A stretch of 64,000 nucleotides of DNA, from assembly GCF_001411495.1 (NCBI RefSeq), contig NZ_CP012981.1, positions 3,162,001 to 3,226,000 of the forward strand, in the 5' to 3' direction. The notes beneath the pieces are model-generated. The model was not told where the DNA came from, made no database searches, and saw only the letters and a program-made list of their open reading frames with translations. The translations under genes were made by a program, and so were the position numbers. Shown in pieces: positions 44,934 through 55,433 of the stretch; position 1 is the stretch's first letter, and each line of letters opens with the position of its first letter. Origin of the DNA: Burkholderia cepacia ATCC 25416 (GTDB lineage: Bacteria > Pseudomonadota > Gammaproteobacteria > Burkholderiales > Burkholderiaceae).

Positions 44934-45446
44934 TCAGGCCGTCAGCGCGTGCAGCGCCTCGTCGGTGAGCCACAGCGATTCCTGCAGGTCCTGCTCGTTC
45001 AGGTTCAGGCCGTCGCCGCCGCGATCGACGACGATGAAGTCGCTGACGCCGCCGAGCGCGATCAGCGGGTGATGCCACACGCCCTTCGCATAGTTGACGC
45101 CCTGCCACCCGCTCGTCACGAACGCGCGGATCTTCGCCGGATCGAGATCGCCCGCGGGCGCCACGACGACGAGATACGGCTGGTCGTTCAGCGGCACGAA
45201 CGCCTGGCTGCCGAGCGGGTGCCGTTCGAGCATCTTCACTTCGAACGGCAGCGTGCGCGGCTGGCCGCGGAACAGGTTGACGAGCGTGCGGCCGTCTTCA
45301 TCGGTCACGTCGACTTTCGCGAGATCGTGGAAGCGGATCGTCGTGCCGAGGTTGATCGGGATCTGCTTTGCCCCTTCCGTTTCGATCACGTCGCCGAACG
45401 GCGCGAACGCTTCCCTGGTCAGCGGTTCGATGACAAGCGTCTTCAT
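44934..45446 (-). CDS. allA: AllA, ureidoglycolate lyase
   Basis: Cleaves ureidoglycolate to glyoxylate and urea. The 170-residue protein begins [22 protein letters not shown] and contains [14 protein letters not shown] with the metal/active-site histidines and [10 protein letters not shown] near the end, as in the AllA family. Its ATG overlaps the stop codon of the allantoicase gene (ATGA), so the two are translationally coupled. Confidence 0.95.
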   Translation of the reverse strand: MKTLVIEPLTREAFAPFGDVIETEGAKQIPINLGTTIRFHDLAKVDVTDEDGRTLVNLFRGQPRTLPFEVKMLERHPLGSQAFVPLNDQPYLVVVAPAGDLDPAKIRAFVTSGWQGVNYAKGVWHHPLIALGGVSDFIVVDRGGDGLNLNEQDLQESLWLTDEALHALTA

Positions 45447-46456
45447 TTGTCGAGCGTCCCCCACAGACGCAGGCGCGACACGCCGCCGTCCGGAATGATG
45501 TTCAGTCGCACGTGCGTGACGGGGCCGAGCGACGCGATGTCTTGTTCGAAGTAGTGCTGCTTGTCCATCTGCAGCTTCTGTTCGCCGAGCAGCACCGGCC
45601 AGAACATCGACTGCGTGATCAGCGAGCTGTCCGTTCCGCCCGACACGTACGCGGCCTGGATCGAGCAGCGATCCGGATAGTTGCCCTTGAAGAACGCGGT
45701 ATCGACTTCGATCTTGCGGATCACGCCCGGCTGCGCGAGCGCGATGATCGCCCAGTCGTTGCCCGGTTCGCGGCGGCGGCGGGTTTCCCAGCCGTCGCCC
45801 ATGTTCACGCCGCGACCCGGCAGCAGCAGGTTCGACGCGACGCCGAAGTGCTGGTTGTTCGCGGCCACCACGTAACCGCCGTTTTCCATCGCCGCGAGGT
45901 CGAACTGCTCGGTCGCGCTCGCGCCGGCCCAGTCGAGCTGCGGCTGGCCGTACACACGCAGGCGTGCAATGCCGCCATCCGGGTAGATGTTCACGCGCAG
46001 GTGCGTGAACGCACGCGCGTCGCTCGCGTCGACATAGTGATGGCTGTTGCCCTGCAGCGTCGTCGACGGCACGATCTCGACCCACTCGGTCGCCTGCGTC
46101 GGCGCGCCGTCGGCCACGAACGCGGCCTCGATCGACGCGGCCGGCGGGAAGTTGCCGGTGAAGTGGCTCGTGTCGATGTCGAAGCCCTTGATCACGCCCG
46201 GGCGCGCGAGCTTGACGATGCACCAGTCGTAGCCCGTCGTGCGCTTGCGGCGCGTTTCCCAGCCGTCCATCCACTTGCCGTGGTCGTCGTACTTGCCGGG
46301 AATGAAGACGGCCGGCTCGGGGTTCAGCATCCGGTCCTTCGGCGCGAAGAAATCGTCGCTGGCCTCGAGCGCCTGCGCACCGAGACGCGGGTCGGCAAGA
46401 TTCACGTAGCGCCGCGTGAATTCGGGTGCGTTGGGATCGAGAAGCGGAACAGCCAT
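45443..46456 (-). CDS. alc: Allantoicase
   Basis: Hydrolyses allantoate to ureidoglycolate and urea. The 337-residue protein has the characteristic internal duplication: the segment DGWETRR occurs twice (about 64-70 and 222-228), each in a jelly-roll-type domain. The pattern [15 protein letters not shown] is likewise echoed by [15 protein letters not shown]. It lies 62 bases downstream of uraD and overlaps allA by four bases. Confidence 0.95.
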   Translation of the reverse strand: MAVPLLDPNAPEFTRRYVNLADPRLGAQALEASDDFFAPKDRMLNPEPAVFIPGKYDDHGKWMDGWETRRKRTTGYDWCIVKLARPGVIKGFDIDTSHFTGNFPPAASIEAAFVADGAPTQATEWVEIVPSTTLQGNSHHYVDASDARAFTHLRVNIYPDGGIARLRVYGQPQLDWAGASATEQFDLAAMENGGYVVAANNQHFGVASNLLLPGRGVNMGDGWETRRRREPGNDWAIIALAQPGVIRKIEVDTAFFKGNYPDRCSIQAAYVSGGTDSSLITQSMFWPVLLGEQKLQMDKQHYFEQDIASLGPVTHVRLNIIPDGGVSRLRLWGTLDK

Positions 46457-46518
46457 GATGTTTCCTTGTTTCAGTGAGGCGATCCGGCCGCTGCGACGCA
46501 GCGGGCCGTACCGCGGTG

Positions 46519-47040
46519 TCAGGCGTCGATCAGGTCGTCGAGGCGGAAGCGCGCGATCCGGTAGATCTGGTCGAGGCTCGCGCGCAGTTCCTCGGTGCGC
46601 GAATGATTCACGCGCGACTCGAAGTTCGCGATGATGCCGTGCCGGTCATAACCGCGCACCGCGAGGATAAACGGGAAGCCGAACTTCTCGCGATACGTGC
46701 GGTTCAGCGTCAGCAGCTTGTCGAACTCTTCCTGCGTGCACTGGTCGAGGCCCGCGCCGCTCTGCTCGCGCGTCGACTCGGCCGTCAGCTCGCCGCGCAC
46801 GGCGGCCTTGCCGGCCAGTTCCGGGTGGGCGTTGATCAGCGCGAGCTGGCGCGCTTCACCGCCCGATTCCACGGCACCCGACATCGTCTTGTGCAGCGCG
46901 TCGATGCTCGCGAACGGCCGCTCGCCGGCGGCGACTTCGGCCACCCACGGCGAATGTTCGAAGATCCCCGACAACGCCGCGACAAATGCGCTCGGCGCCA
47001 TCGTGTTCAGTTGATCCAACGTGTAGCGCATCGCCTTCAT
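46519..47040 (-). CDS. uraD: UraD, OHCU decarboxylase
   Basis: Decarboxylates 2-oxo-4-hydroxy-4-carboxy-5-ureidoimidazoline to S-allantoin. The 173-residue helical protein has FEHSPWVAE, the catalytic-histidine region [13 protein letters not shown] and the C-terminal EQSGAGL with [18 protein letters not shown]. Its ATG (47040) overlaps the puuE stop codon by four bases, so the pair is coupled. An internal ATG three codons in is an alternative. Confidence 0.95.
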   Translation of the reverse strand: MKAMRYTLDQLNTMAPSAFVAALSGIFEHSPWVAEVAAGERPFASIDALHKTMSGAVESGGEARQLALINAHPELAGKAAVRGELTAESTREQSGAGLDQCTQEEFDKLLTLNRTYREKFGFPFILAVRGYDRHGIIANFESRVNHSRTEELRASLDQIYRIARFRLDDLIDA

Positions 47041-47990
47041 GCTTTCCCTTCGTTTCGATGATTGGGCTGATACGGATGATGTTCACGCCAATGACGCGCG
47101 ATATCGACACGGCGCGTCACCCATACGCGATCGTGCTTCTCGATGTGATCGAGGAAACGCTGCAGCCCGCGGAAACGACCCGGCCGGCCAAGCAGCCGGC
47201 AGTGCATGCCGATCGACAGCATCTTCGGCGCTTCGTCGCCCTCCGCGTACAGCACGTCGAACGCATCGCGCAGGTAGTCGAAGAAGTGATCGCCGGTGTT
47301 GAAGCCCTGCGGCGTCGCGAAGCGCATGTCGTTCGTGTCGAGCGTGTACGGCACGATCAGCTGCGGCGACGTCTTGCCGCCCGACACTTCGACGTCCATC
47401 CAGAACGGAAGATCGTCGCCGTAGTTGTCGGAGTCGTACAGGAAACCGCCGTATTCCGCGACGAGACGGTGCGTGTTGGGGCTGTCGCGGCCGGTGTACC
47501 AGCCGAGCGGGCGCTCGCCCGTCACGCGCTCGATCGCTTCCATCCCGAGGCGCATGTGCTCGGCCTCGAGTTCCGGCGTCATGCTCTGGTAGTGGATCCA
47601 GCGCCAGCCGTGGCACGCGATTTCATGGCCCAGCTCGACGAACGCGCGCGCGAGCTCCGGGTGGCGTTCGATCGCCATGCCGACGCCGAATACCGTCAGC
47701 GGCATCCCGCGCTTCTCGAATTCGCGCAGGATACGCCACACGCCGGCCCGCGAACCGTATTCGTAGATCGACTCCATGCTCATGTGGCGGTCGGGATACG
47801 CGGCCGCGCCGACGATTTCGGACAGGAACTGCTCGGAGCCCGGATCGCCGTGCAGCACGCAGTTCTCGCCGCCCTCTTCGTAGTTCAGCACGAATTGCAC
47901 GGCGACGCGGGCGCGCCCCGGCCAGTTCGCCTGCACGGGATGGCGGCCGTAGCCGATCAGGTCGCGAGGATAGTTGGGATCGAGTGACAT
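47037..47990 (-). CDS. puuE: PuuE, cofactor-independent allantoinase
   Basis: A 317-residue polysaccharide-deacetylase-fold (NodB-like) enzyme that hydrolyses allantoin to allantoate, unrelated to the metal-dependent AllB type. The start MSLDPNYPRDLIGYGRHP and the motifs GHEIACHGWRWIHY, GWYTGRDSPNTHRL and MLSIGMHCRLLGRPGR are typical. The reading frame is open far upstream, but the ATG at 47990 gives the family start. First gene of the coupled set puuE-uraD-allantoicase-allA. Confidence 0.95.
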   Translation of the reverse strand: MSLDPNYPRDLIGYGRHPVQANWPGRARVAVQFVLNYEEGGENCVLHGDPGSEQFLSEIVGAAAYPDRHMSMESIYEYGSRAGVWRILREFEKRGMPLTVFGVGMAIERHPELARAFVELGHEIACHGWRWIHYQSMTPELEAEHMRLGMEAIERVTGERPLGWYTGRDSPNTHRLVAEYGGFLYDSDNYGDDLPFWMDVEVSGGKTSPQLIVPYTLDTNDMRFATPQGFNTGDHFFDYLRDAFDVLYAEGDEAPKMLSIGMHCRLLGRPGRFRGLQRFLDHIEKHDRVWVTRRVDIARHWREHHPYQPNHRNEGKA

Positions 47991-48138
47991 GGTTCGAGGT
48001 GCGGCGAAAGCTCGCTGAAATAATGGGTTCGCATCGACCGCGCGGGTGCCGGAGGCCGGCTGCGCAAGCCGATGCGATGACGGCCCAGTGTAGCGAAAAC
48101 GCCCATACGCGCCCATACAGCGGCGCAGATAGTGCGTG

Positions 48139-48930
48139 TCAGACGGTGTGTATGTGCGGTTGCGGCAAATTCGGGGCCGGCTCCGCCTCGTCCCCGTCCG
48201 GCGGGCTGAAGCGGGCGAACGCGCCGTCGTAGCGCTTGGGCAGCGGCCGCGCGTAATCGCCGCGCTTCGCCGTCGCGAGGCGCAGCGCGACGAGCGCCTC
48301 GGCCCACTTGACCGCCGCCGTGACGCCCTCGACCACCGGCGCGCCGATCTGCTGCTCGATTTCGTGCGCGAACTCGGCCATCCCCGCGCAGCCGAGCACG
48401 ATCGCGTCGGCACCGTCCTCGTCGAGCGCGCGCCGGCATTCGTCGACGATGATCCGCCGCGCGGCCGAGCCCGGCCGGTCGAGCTCGAGCACGGCGACGT
48501 CGGTCGCGCGCACGTTGCGGCAGAACCGCTTCATTCCGTAGCGCTCCGCGAGGTGCCACGCCATCCCGCAGGTGCGCGCGAGCGTCGTGACGACCGAGAA
48601 GCCCGGCGCGAGCACGCTCGCCGCATGCATCGCGGCCTCGGCAATGCCGATCACCGGCCCGCGCGCGAGTTCGCGCGCCGCGTACAGGCCCGGATCGCCG
48701 AAGCACGCGATCACGTATGCGTCGCAGCCGTCGCGCTCGCCTTGCGCGATCTCGGCAAGCAGCCCCGGTGTCGCGAGCGCCTCGTCGTAATACCCTTCGA
48801 TCGACGGCGGCCCCATCGGCGGGCTCACCGCCACGATCTCCGTGCCGGCGGCCGCGACCTCGCGCGCGCAGCGGCCCATCGAGTCGGTCATCCGCTGCGT
48901 CGTATTCGGATTGATCAGCCGGATCTTCAT
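48139..48930 (-). CDS. Hydantoin/allantoin racemase (Asp/Glu racemase superfamily)
   Basis: A 263-residue racemase with two catalytic cysteines, one in IACFGDPGL and one in LGCAGMAEF. It starts MKIRLINPNTTQRMTDSM, as hydantoin racemases do. In this setting it probably interconverts R- and S-allantoin, so that both enantiomers can be degraded. It lies ten bases downstream of the NCS1 permease gene on the same strand, so import and racemisation look coupled. Confidence 0.88.
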   Translation of the reverse strand: MKIRLINPNTTQRMTDSMGRCAREVAAAGTEIVAVSPPMGPPSIEGYYDEALATPGLLAEIAQGERDGCDAYVIACFGDPGLYAARELARGPVIGIAEAAMHAASVLAPGFSVVTTLARTCGMAWHLAERYGMKRFCRNVRATDVAVLELDRPGSAARRIIVDECRRALDEDGADAIVLGCAGMAEFAHEIEQQIGAPVVEGVTAAVKWAEALVALRLATAKRGDYARPLPKRYDGAFARFSPPDGDEAEPAPNLPQPHIHTV

Positions 48931-48940
48931 CGCACGCTCC

Positions 48941-50425
48941 TCAGGCCTTCGTGTTCACGAGCAGCCGGTAGAACACGAAGCCGAGCCCCGCGCCGATGAA
49001 CCACGAGAAGTTCGCGACGCCCTGCCAGCCCGGCACCATCACGCACACGATCGCGATCACCGCAGCCGGCAACAGCGCGACGAGCGCGCGGCGGTTCACG
49101 CCGCCCGTGTACCAGTACGTCCCGCTTTCCGACATCGTGTACAGGTCGTCGCGCACGAGCCGGCCGCGCTTGACGAGGTAGAAGTCCGCAATCAGCACGC
49201 CGTACAGCGGGCCGATGAACGCGCCGAGCACGTCGAGCGTGTAGTGGATCACGGCCGGGTTGTTGAACAGGTTCCACGGCGTGATGAAGATCGACGCGAC
49301 GGCCGCGAGCATCCCGCCCGCGCGCCAGCTGATCAGGCGCGGCGCGACGTTCGAGAAGTCGAACGCGGGCGACACGAAGTTCGCGACGATGTTGATGCCG
49401 ATCGTCGCGATCGTGAACGTCAGCGCGCCGAGGATCACCGCGGTCGGATGGTCGATGCGGCCGACCGTCTCGACCGGGTCGGTGATGAGTTCGCCGAACA
49501 CGGGCAAGGTCGCTGCCGTCGTGATCACCGTGACGAGCGAGAACGCGAGGAAGTTGACCGGCAGCCCCCAGAAATTACCGCGCTTCACTTCGCCGAACGA
49601 GCGGCAGTAGCGCGAGAAATCGCCGAAGTTCAGCATCGGCCCGGAGAAGTACGACACGACCAGCGACACGGCCGTGATCATCACCGGAATCACTTCCGCG
49701 CCGTGATACTTGACGCCGCCGAGGTTGATGCCGATGTTGCGCCAGCCCGCGCGCCACACCATGTAGCCGGCGAGGATGAACATCACGACGTAGACGGCCG
49801 GCCCCGCGAAGTCGATGAACTTCTTGATCGTCTCCATCCCGTTCCAGAACACGAACGCCTGGAGCACCCACAGCAGCATGAAGCCGGCCCAGCCCACCGC
49901 CGACAGCCCGAGGAAGCCGTAGCGATGCACGTCCGCGTAAGGCAGCCATTGCGGGAAGAATTTCAGCACGACGATCACGAGCGCGCTCGACGCGAGATAG
50001 GTCTGGATGCCGTACCACGCGATCGCGATCAGCCCGCGAATCACGGCCGGCACGTTCGCGCCGAGCACGCCGAACGTCGCGCGGCACGCGACCGGATACG
50101 GCACGCCGATCTGCTGGCTCGGCCGTGCGATCAGGTTGCACAGCACGTTCACGAGGCTGATCCCGACGATCAGCGCGATCAGCACCTGCCAGCTCGTCAG
50201 CCCGAGCGCGAACAGGCTGCCCGCGAACACGTAGCCGCCCACGCTGTGCACATCCGACATCCAGAACGCGAAGATATTGTACGAACCCCATGTCTGGTTT
50301 TTCAGGGGTGCCAAATCTTCGTTATACAGACGTTCGCTGTAACCCTTCGGCAGCGTCGGGTCGCCGCCCTCGCCGCCTTCTTCGGCCGGATAAGCGCTAT
50401 CGTGCGCCACACTGAACTGAGCCAT
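48941..50425 (-). CDS. NCS1 family nucleobase/allantoin permease
   Basis: A 494-residue permease with 12 predicted transmembrane segments. The NCS1 features LYNEDLAPLKNQTWGSYNIFAFWMSDVHS near the N-terminus and the FGVLGANVPAVIRGLIAIAWYG segment are clear. Relatives import allantoin, hydantoin, uracil or cytosine with a cation. Gene context (racemase, allantoinase cluster, GntR) favours allantoin or a related ureide. The ATG at 50425 gives the family start; the frame is open further upstream. Confidence 0.92.
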   Translation of the reverse strand: MAQFSVAHDSAYPAEEGGEGGDPTLPKGYSERLYNEDLAPLKNQTWGSYNIFAFWMSDVHSVGGYVFAGSLFALGLTSWQVLIALIVGISLVNVLCNLIARPSQQIGVPYPVACRATFGVLGANVPAVIRGLIAIAWYGIQTYLASSALVIVVLKFFPQWLPYADVHRYGFLGLSAVGWAGFMLLWVLQAFVFWNGMETIKKFIDFAGPAVYVVMFILAGYMVWRAGWRNIGINLGGVKYHGAEVIPVMITAVSLVVSYFSGPMLNFGDFSRYCRSFGEVKRGNFWGLPVNFLAFSLVTVITTAATLPVFGELITDPVETVGRIDHPTAVILGALTFTIATIGINIVANFVSPAFDFSNVAPRLISWRAGGMLAAVASIFITPWNLFNNPAVIHYTLDVLGAFIGPLYGVLIADFYLVKRGRLVRDDLYTMSESGTYWYTGGVNRRALVALLPAAVIAIVCVMVPGWQGVANFSWFIGAGLGFVFYRLLVNTKA

Positions 50426-50574
50426 GACTTCTCCTTGACGCGACCGGATGGCCGCTCCACCGTCATCGATATCGCTCCGGATCGACGCCCGGAGTCGGAC
50501 CAGCGGCCCGCGGCAAACGCCGCGGGCCTGCATTTCGCTCGTTATGTGGCGCGCGGCCGGGTTCGCGTCGCCGC

Positions 50575-51279
50575 TCAGGCGCCGCCGAACACTTCGCGCA
50601 AATCGACCTGCCCTTGTGCGGGCCGGTCCAGCATCTTCAGTTCGACATGCTGCAGGTGGTGCGCCATCAGCGTCACCGCCCGCTTCGGATCGCCCGCCTC
50701 CAGCGCGGCGAGGATCTCTTCGTGGTCGTCGCACGAGCACGGGCTGCGCCCGTGCGATTCGTACAGCGCCGACATCAGCGTCGAGCGTGCGACGAGCCCT
50801 TCGAGGCACTCGCTGAGCGTCGCATTGCCCATCAGCGTGGCGAGCGCCGTGTGGAATTCGCCCGACAGCCGGATCCACGCCGCGAAGTCGTGCCGCTCGA
50901 ACGCCTTGCGTTCCTTGTCGATCAGCGCGGCGACGCCCTTCAGCCGCTTCGCGCCGGGCCCGGTCGCGAGCCGCTCGACCACGGCGAGCTCGATGATCCG
51001 GCGCATCTCGAACACCTCGTGCACGTCCTGCAGCGTCGGGCTCGCGACGAACGCGCCGCGGTTCGGCTCGAGCTCGACGAGCTTGTCGGTCGCGAGCTGC
51101 GCAAGCGCCTGGCGGATCGTCCCGCGCTTCACGCCGAATACGTCGCAGAGCTGCGCCTCCGTCAGCTTCGAACCAGGCGCGAGCCGATGCTCGAGGATCG
51201 CCGTGCGGATCCGCTCGGCGATCGCTTCGGGGCTGGCTGCACCGGACAGGTGGGCTTCGGGCTCGTTCATGATCGGCAT
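50575..51279 (-). CDS. GntR-family transcriptional regulator, FadR subgroup
   Basis: A 234-residue regulator with a winged helix (about 18-80, GSKLTEAQLCDVFGVKRGTIRQALAQLATDKLVELEPNRGAFVASP) and an FCD-type helical ligand domain. Metal or ligand residues fit DHEEILAALEAGD and HHLQHVE near the end. It lies 149 bases upstream of the permease gene on the same strand and probably represses the permease-racemase operon and itself. A TTGTCAACAA palindrome occurs 36 bases before its start. Confidence 0.9.
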   Translation of the reverse strand: MPIMNEPEAHLSGAASPEAIAERIRTAILEHRLAPGSKLTEAQLCDVFGVKRGTIRQALAQLATDKLVELEPNRGAFVASPTLQDVHEVFEMRRIIELAVVERLATGPGAKRLKGVAALIDKERKAFERHDFAAWIRLSGEFHTALATLMGNATLSECLEGLVARSTLMSALYESHGRSPCSCDDHEEILAALEAGDPKRAVTLMAHHLQHVELKMLDRPAQGQVDLREVFGGA

Positions 51280-51314
51280 CGTGTGATGATCCTCATCCTA
51301 GGGCGGACATAAAG

Positions 51315-51326
51315 ATTGTCAACAAT
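51315..51326. promoter_or_regulatory. Candidate GntR operator, proximal site
   Basis: ATTGT-CA-ACAAT, a perfect palindrome with a two-base centre, 36 bases upstream of the GntR start. FadR-subgroup regulators commonly bind TTGT/ACAA-type half-sites. Confidence 0.5.
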
Positions 51327-51456
51327 TCTTTTCCAGCATTGCGCACAATCAGCGTGCATCGACGCGACCCCGTTCGGTGCATGATGCGTCGAATCCATGC
51401 ACGACAAGGCCGAGACGTACGACAGAGGCCCTTCTCGTCGTATACCCTCCCGGCTT

Positions 51457-51470
51457 TTTTGTTGACAAAA
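51457..51470. promoter_or_regulatory. Candidate GntR operator, distal site
   Basis: TTTTGT-TG-ACAAAA; its core TTGTTGACAA is the reverse complement of the TTGTCAACAA core at 51316-51325. It overlaps TTGACA (51462-51467), a possible -35 box. Confidence 0.45.
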
Positions 51471-51541
51471 CTGGTGCAAAATTCGGCGACCGTGCTGCGG
51501 ATGTCGACGAAAAAACTTGATCGTTAGTTGCGTGCTTACCT

Positions 51542-51568
51542 AAAGAAAAAGGCGGGAAACCCGCCTTT
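51542..51568 (-). terminator. Rho-independent terminator of ldcA
   Basis: GGCGGG, AAA, CCCGCC with a T-rich tail on the minus strand (CTTTTTCTTT), 20 bases after the ldcA stop. Confidence 0.85.
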
Positions 51569-51586
51569 CGATCGATCTCACCCATC

Positions 51587-52525
51587 TCAGCCGAGGTGCG
51601 GATAGTCGGACAGCGTGAGCCGGAAACCGTGCGCATTCGCGACCAGCTGCGCGTGCGCGCCGAACGGCAGCGTCAGCAGGTCGGGCACGTGGCCGAACTG
51701 GAGCCCCGTGACGACCGGAATCCCGACCACCGCGCGCACCTGCTCGATCATCGCCTGCATGTCGTAGCCGTTGTCGTACTCGAACGGCCGCGCACCGGTG
51801 AACTGGCCGAGCACCAGCGCCTGCTGGCGTGCGAGCAGCCCCGACAGGTGCAGTTGATAGATCATCCGCTCGATCCGGAACGGCTGCTCGTTGACGTCCT
51901 CGATGAACAGGATGCCGCCTTCGATGTCGGGCATGTACGGCGTGCCGACGAGCGACGAGAGGATCGCGAGGTTGCCGCCCCACAGCGTGCCCGTCACGTT
52001 CACGCTCTGCACCTGCGGCGCGTCGGCGACGATCGTCGTGCTCGGCTGCGTCAGCGTCTGCCAGAAGTGCTGCATCGTGAAGTCGCTCGGCGTTTCCGCG
52101 CCGAAATCGGCGGACAGCATCGGGCCGCCGAACGTCTTGATGCGTGCCTTCGCGTACAGCGCGAGCTGGAGTGCCGTGAAGTCGCTGTGGCCGACGAGCG
52201 CGACCGGCTGGTCGCGCAGCCTGCGTTCGAGCCCGCGATAGTCGAGCCCGTGCAGGATGCGCGCGGCGCCGTAGCCGCCGCGCACCGCCAGCGCGATGTC
52301 CGGCAGCGGCCGCTCGGGATCGGCAAGACGGTTCAGGTCGCCTGCCCGCTCGCCGTCGGTGCCGCCGAACCGCTGGAAGCGCCGCTGCGTCGCCTCGATG
52401 TTCTCGATGCGGTGCTGTGCGGTGCTGAGGCGCTCGAGCGCGCGGTTGATCGCGTCGGGGTCGTGCGGATAGCCGGACGGCGCAAGCAGCCGGATGGTGT
52501 AGGACGCGGCGGGCTGGAAGGACAT
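51587..52525 (-). CDS. ldcA: LdcA, muramoyltetrapeptide (L,D-) carboxypeptidase
   Basis: A cytoplasmic serine peptidase of family S66, 312 residues, that trims the terminal D-Ala from recycled murein tetrapeptides. The nucleophile is in VALVGHSDFTALQ; the glutamate lies in FIEDVNEQPFRIERM; the histidine is in FGHVPDLLTLPFG. The N-terminal IRLLAPSGYP and RGGYGAARIL segments also fit. It ends at a strong terminator. Confidence 0.93.
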   Translation of the reverse strand: MSFQPAASYTIRLLAPSGYPHDPDAINRALERLSTAQHRIENIEATQRRFQRFGGTDGERAGDLNRLADPERPLPDIALAVRGGYGAARILHGLDYRGLERRLRDQPVALVGHSDFTALQLALYAKARIKTFGGPMLSADFGAETPSDFTMQHFWQTLTQPSTTIVADAPQVQSVNVTGTLWGGNLAILSSLVGTPYMPDIEGGILFIEDVNEQPFRIERMIYQLHLSGLLARQQALVLGQFTGARPFEYDNGYDMQAMIEQVRAVVGIPVVTGLQFGHVPDLLTLPFGAHAQLVANAHGFRLTLSDYPHLG

Positions 52526-52626
52526 GGCGAAAGGTGTCGGGTCGTCAAACCTGCTTAGAGGGTCTGAACCGTCTCCGGTTCACGAAGCCGTACATGCCCC
52601 GGCTTGGGTCGGGGCGGCGGGCGCGC

Positions 52627-53621
<995 letters not shown>

Positions 53622-53901
53622 CAGTCAATCGGAACAATGCGGCAGGCCGAATTCTAGCAGGGTGACGCGGGTATGACAGGCCCTTCGAATATATGCTCGA
53701 CATTGCGTTTTTAGGGGCCGAATCGCCGCGCATGCGTGCCGATCGGCATCATTTGCCGCGCTGCTGCGCCGCAGCGGGCTGCGGGCTGTCCAGACACCCG
53801 CGAACGGACGCAATGCCGGCCCTGTTTTTTTGTCAGTGGCAGCGCGGGGCCGAGCCGCGCCGATACGGTGAAATTCAGGCCGCCGTGTTTCCGCCGCCGG
53901 G

Positions 53902-55131
53902 TCACGCGGCCACCGTTTCCGGCCGCGCTTTCGCGAACGGGCGGAACATCATCGCCATCAGGAACGCGCCGACGCCGATCGCGAACGAACCGACGTACAA
54001 CCAGCCATAGCTGCCGAACGTATCGACGATCAGACCGCCGGCCACGGGGCCCGCGGCCATCCCGAGGCTGCCGGCCATCGCGCAGCCGCCGATCACGGTG
54101 CCCATCATCCGCAGCGGGAAGTTCTCGCGCGCGAGCACCGAATACAGCGGCATCACGCCCGCATAGATGAAGCCGAACAAGGTCGCGACCGCGTAGAACC
54201 CGTCGAGCGTGCGCACGAAGTCGTACCCGAGCGCGCCGAGCGCCTGCGCAAACAGCCCGGCCACCAGCGTGCGCTTCGCGCCGATGCGGTCGCCCAGGAT
54301 CCCGAACGCGATCCGGCCGCCCATGCCGGCGAGCCCTTCGACGCTGTAGATCGACACCGCGACGATCAACGGAATCCCGCAAGTCACCGCGTAGCTGACC
54401 GTATGGAAGATCGGGCCGGAATGCGTCGCGCAACAGAAGAAGTTGGTCAGCAGCAGCACGATGAACTGCGGCGAACGCAGCGCGTGCGCGACCGACATCG
54501 CCGCGGGGTCACCGGCCGGCGCAGGAGCCGCGGAGGCCGCCGGGGCCGCATGCGCGCCGTCGAGCGCGGGCGCCCGGCGCACCAGCAGCGACACCGGAAT
54601 CATCACGACGGCCGCCAGCGCCGCAATCAGCAGCATCGACGTGCGCCAGTCGCGCACCGACACGAGCCACGCGGCCAGCGGGGCCATCGTCATCGGCGCC
54701 ATCCCCATGCCGGCCGACACGAGCGACACCGCCAGGCTGCGGTGCGTGTCGAACCAGCCCGTCACGCATGCCATCATCGGCGCGAATATCGCGGCCGTCG
54801 CACCGCCGACGGCGAGGCCGAAAGTCAGCTGGAACGCGAGCAGCGACGGCGCGCGGCTCGCCAGCGCCAGGCTTGCCGACAGCAGGACGGCGCCCGTCAT
54901 GACGACCGGGCGCGTGCCGACGCGGTCCGACAGGCTGCCCCACCCCATGCTCGCGAAGGCCATCGCGATGAAGCCGAGCGTCATCGCGCCGGAAATGCCG
55001 GTCATCGACCAGCCGGTGTCGCGCGCGATCGCGCGCAGGAAAACGGGCAGCGAAAACATCGCGCCGATGGCGATGCAGCCCATCAAGCCGCCCGCGGCGA
55101 CGATGACCCAGCGGTATCGGGAATCCGGCAT
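53902..55131 (-). CDS. MFS transporter, oxalate/formate-antiporter-like
   Basis: A 409-residue protein with 12 hydrophobic segments. The start MPDSRYRWVIVAAGGLMGCIAIGAMFSLPVFL and the loop MGWGSLSDRVGTRPVV (MFS A-motif) are typical of the oxalate/formate and monocarboxylate branch. The ATG at 55131 gives the family start; an upstream in-frame extension is basic and not membrane-like. It is divergent from the HutC-type regulator and the flavoprotein operon, and may carry that enzyme's substrate. Confidence 0.88.
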   Translation of the reverse strand: MPDSRYRWVIVAAGGLMGCIAIGAMFSLPVFLRAIARDTGWSMTGISGAMTLGFIAMAFASMGWGSLSDRVGTRPVVMTGAVLLSASLALASRAPSLLAFQLTFGLAVGGATAAIFAPMMACVTGWFDTHRSLAVSLVSAGMGMAPMTMAPLAAWLVSVRDWRTSMLLIAALAAVVMIPVSLLVRRAPALDGAHAAPAASAAPAPAGDPAAMSVAHALRSPQFIVLLLTNFFCCATHSGPIFHTVSYAVTCGIPLIVAVSIYSVEGLAGMGGRIAFGILGDRIGAKRTLVAGLFAQALGALGYDFVRTLDGFYAVATLFGFIYAGVMPLYSVLARENFPLRMMGTVIGGCAMAGSLGMAAGPVAGGLIVDTFGSYGWLYVGSFAIGVGAFLMAMMFRPFAKARPETVAA

Positions 55132-55396
55132 GGGATGTCTCCTTTTCGTTACGGCAATCCTCGGTACCCGGGCGCTACCCGCACGGTGCAATGCCCGGTC
55201 GACATGGATACGACGGACGACGCATCGGGAAATCGACACGCGCGGCACATGCGCCCGCGAATTTCCTGATTGTCCGCCGCTCCACTTCACCCGTCATGGG
55301 GGGATCGGATCGACACATCACGCCGGATCGTCCGTTCGGTCTGCCCCTGCCGCCGTGCTTTTCCGGAATCGGAAAGTCGAAATCAGAAATCGTTGG

Positions 55397-55425
55397 TTGG
55401 GACGCGCGATCGCGCTGACTACACT
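55397..55425 (+). promoter_or_regulatory. Candidate promoter of the regulator-flavoprotein operon
   Basis: TTGGGA and TACACT with 17-base spacing, each four of six matches to the sigma-70 consensus. Transcription would begin near 55432, leaving a leader of only about 20 bases. Confidence 0.4.
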
Positions 55426-55433
55426 CGAACGAT

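Larger units (their letters stand above)
51280..51586. other. Intergenic region upstream of the GntR gene
   Basis: A 307-base gap holding two palindromes with the same ten-base core, at 51315-51326 and 51457-51470 in opposite orientation, and the ldcA terminator at 51542-51568. No credible gene. Confidence 0.6.

Noticed and set aside
48842..51286. An 814-codon plus-strand frame opposite the NCS1 permease and GntR gene
   Set aside because: Covers two recognised minus-strand genes and the intergenic gap; no motifs.
52560..52626. GC-rich hairpin (GCCCCG/CGGGGC) downstream of tadA
   Set aside because: No T-run on the minus strand and a weak stem; not enough to call a terminator.
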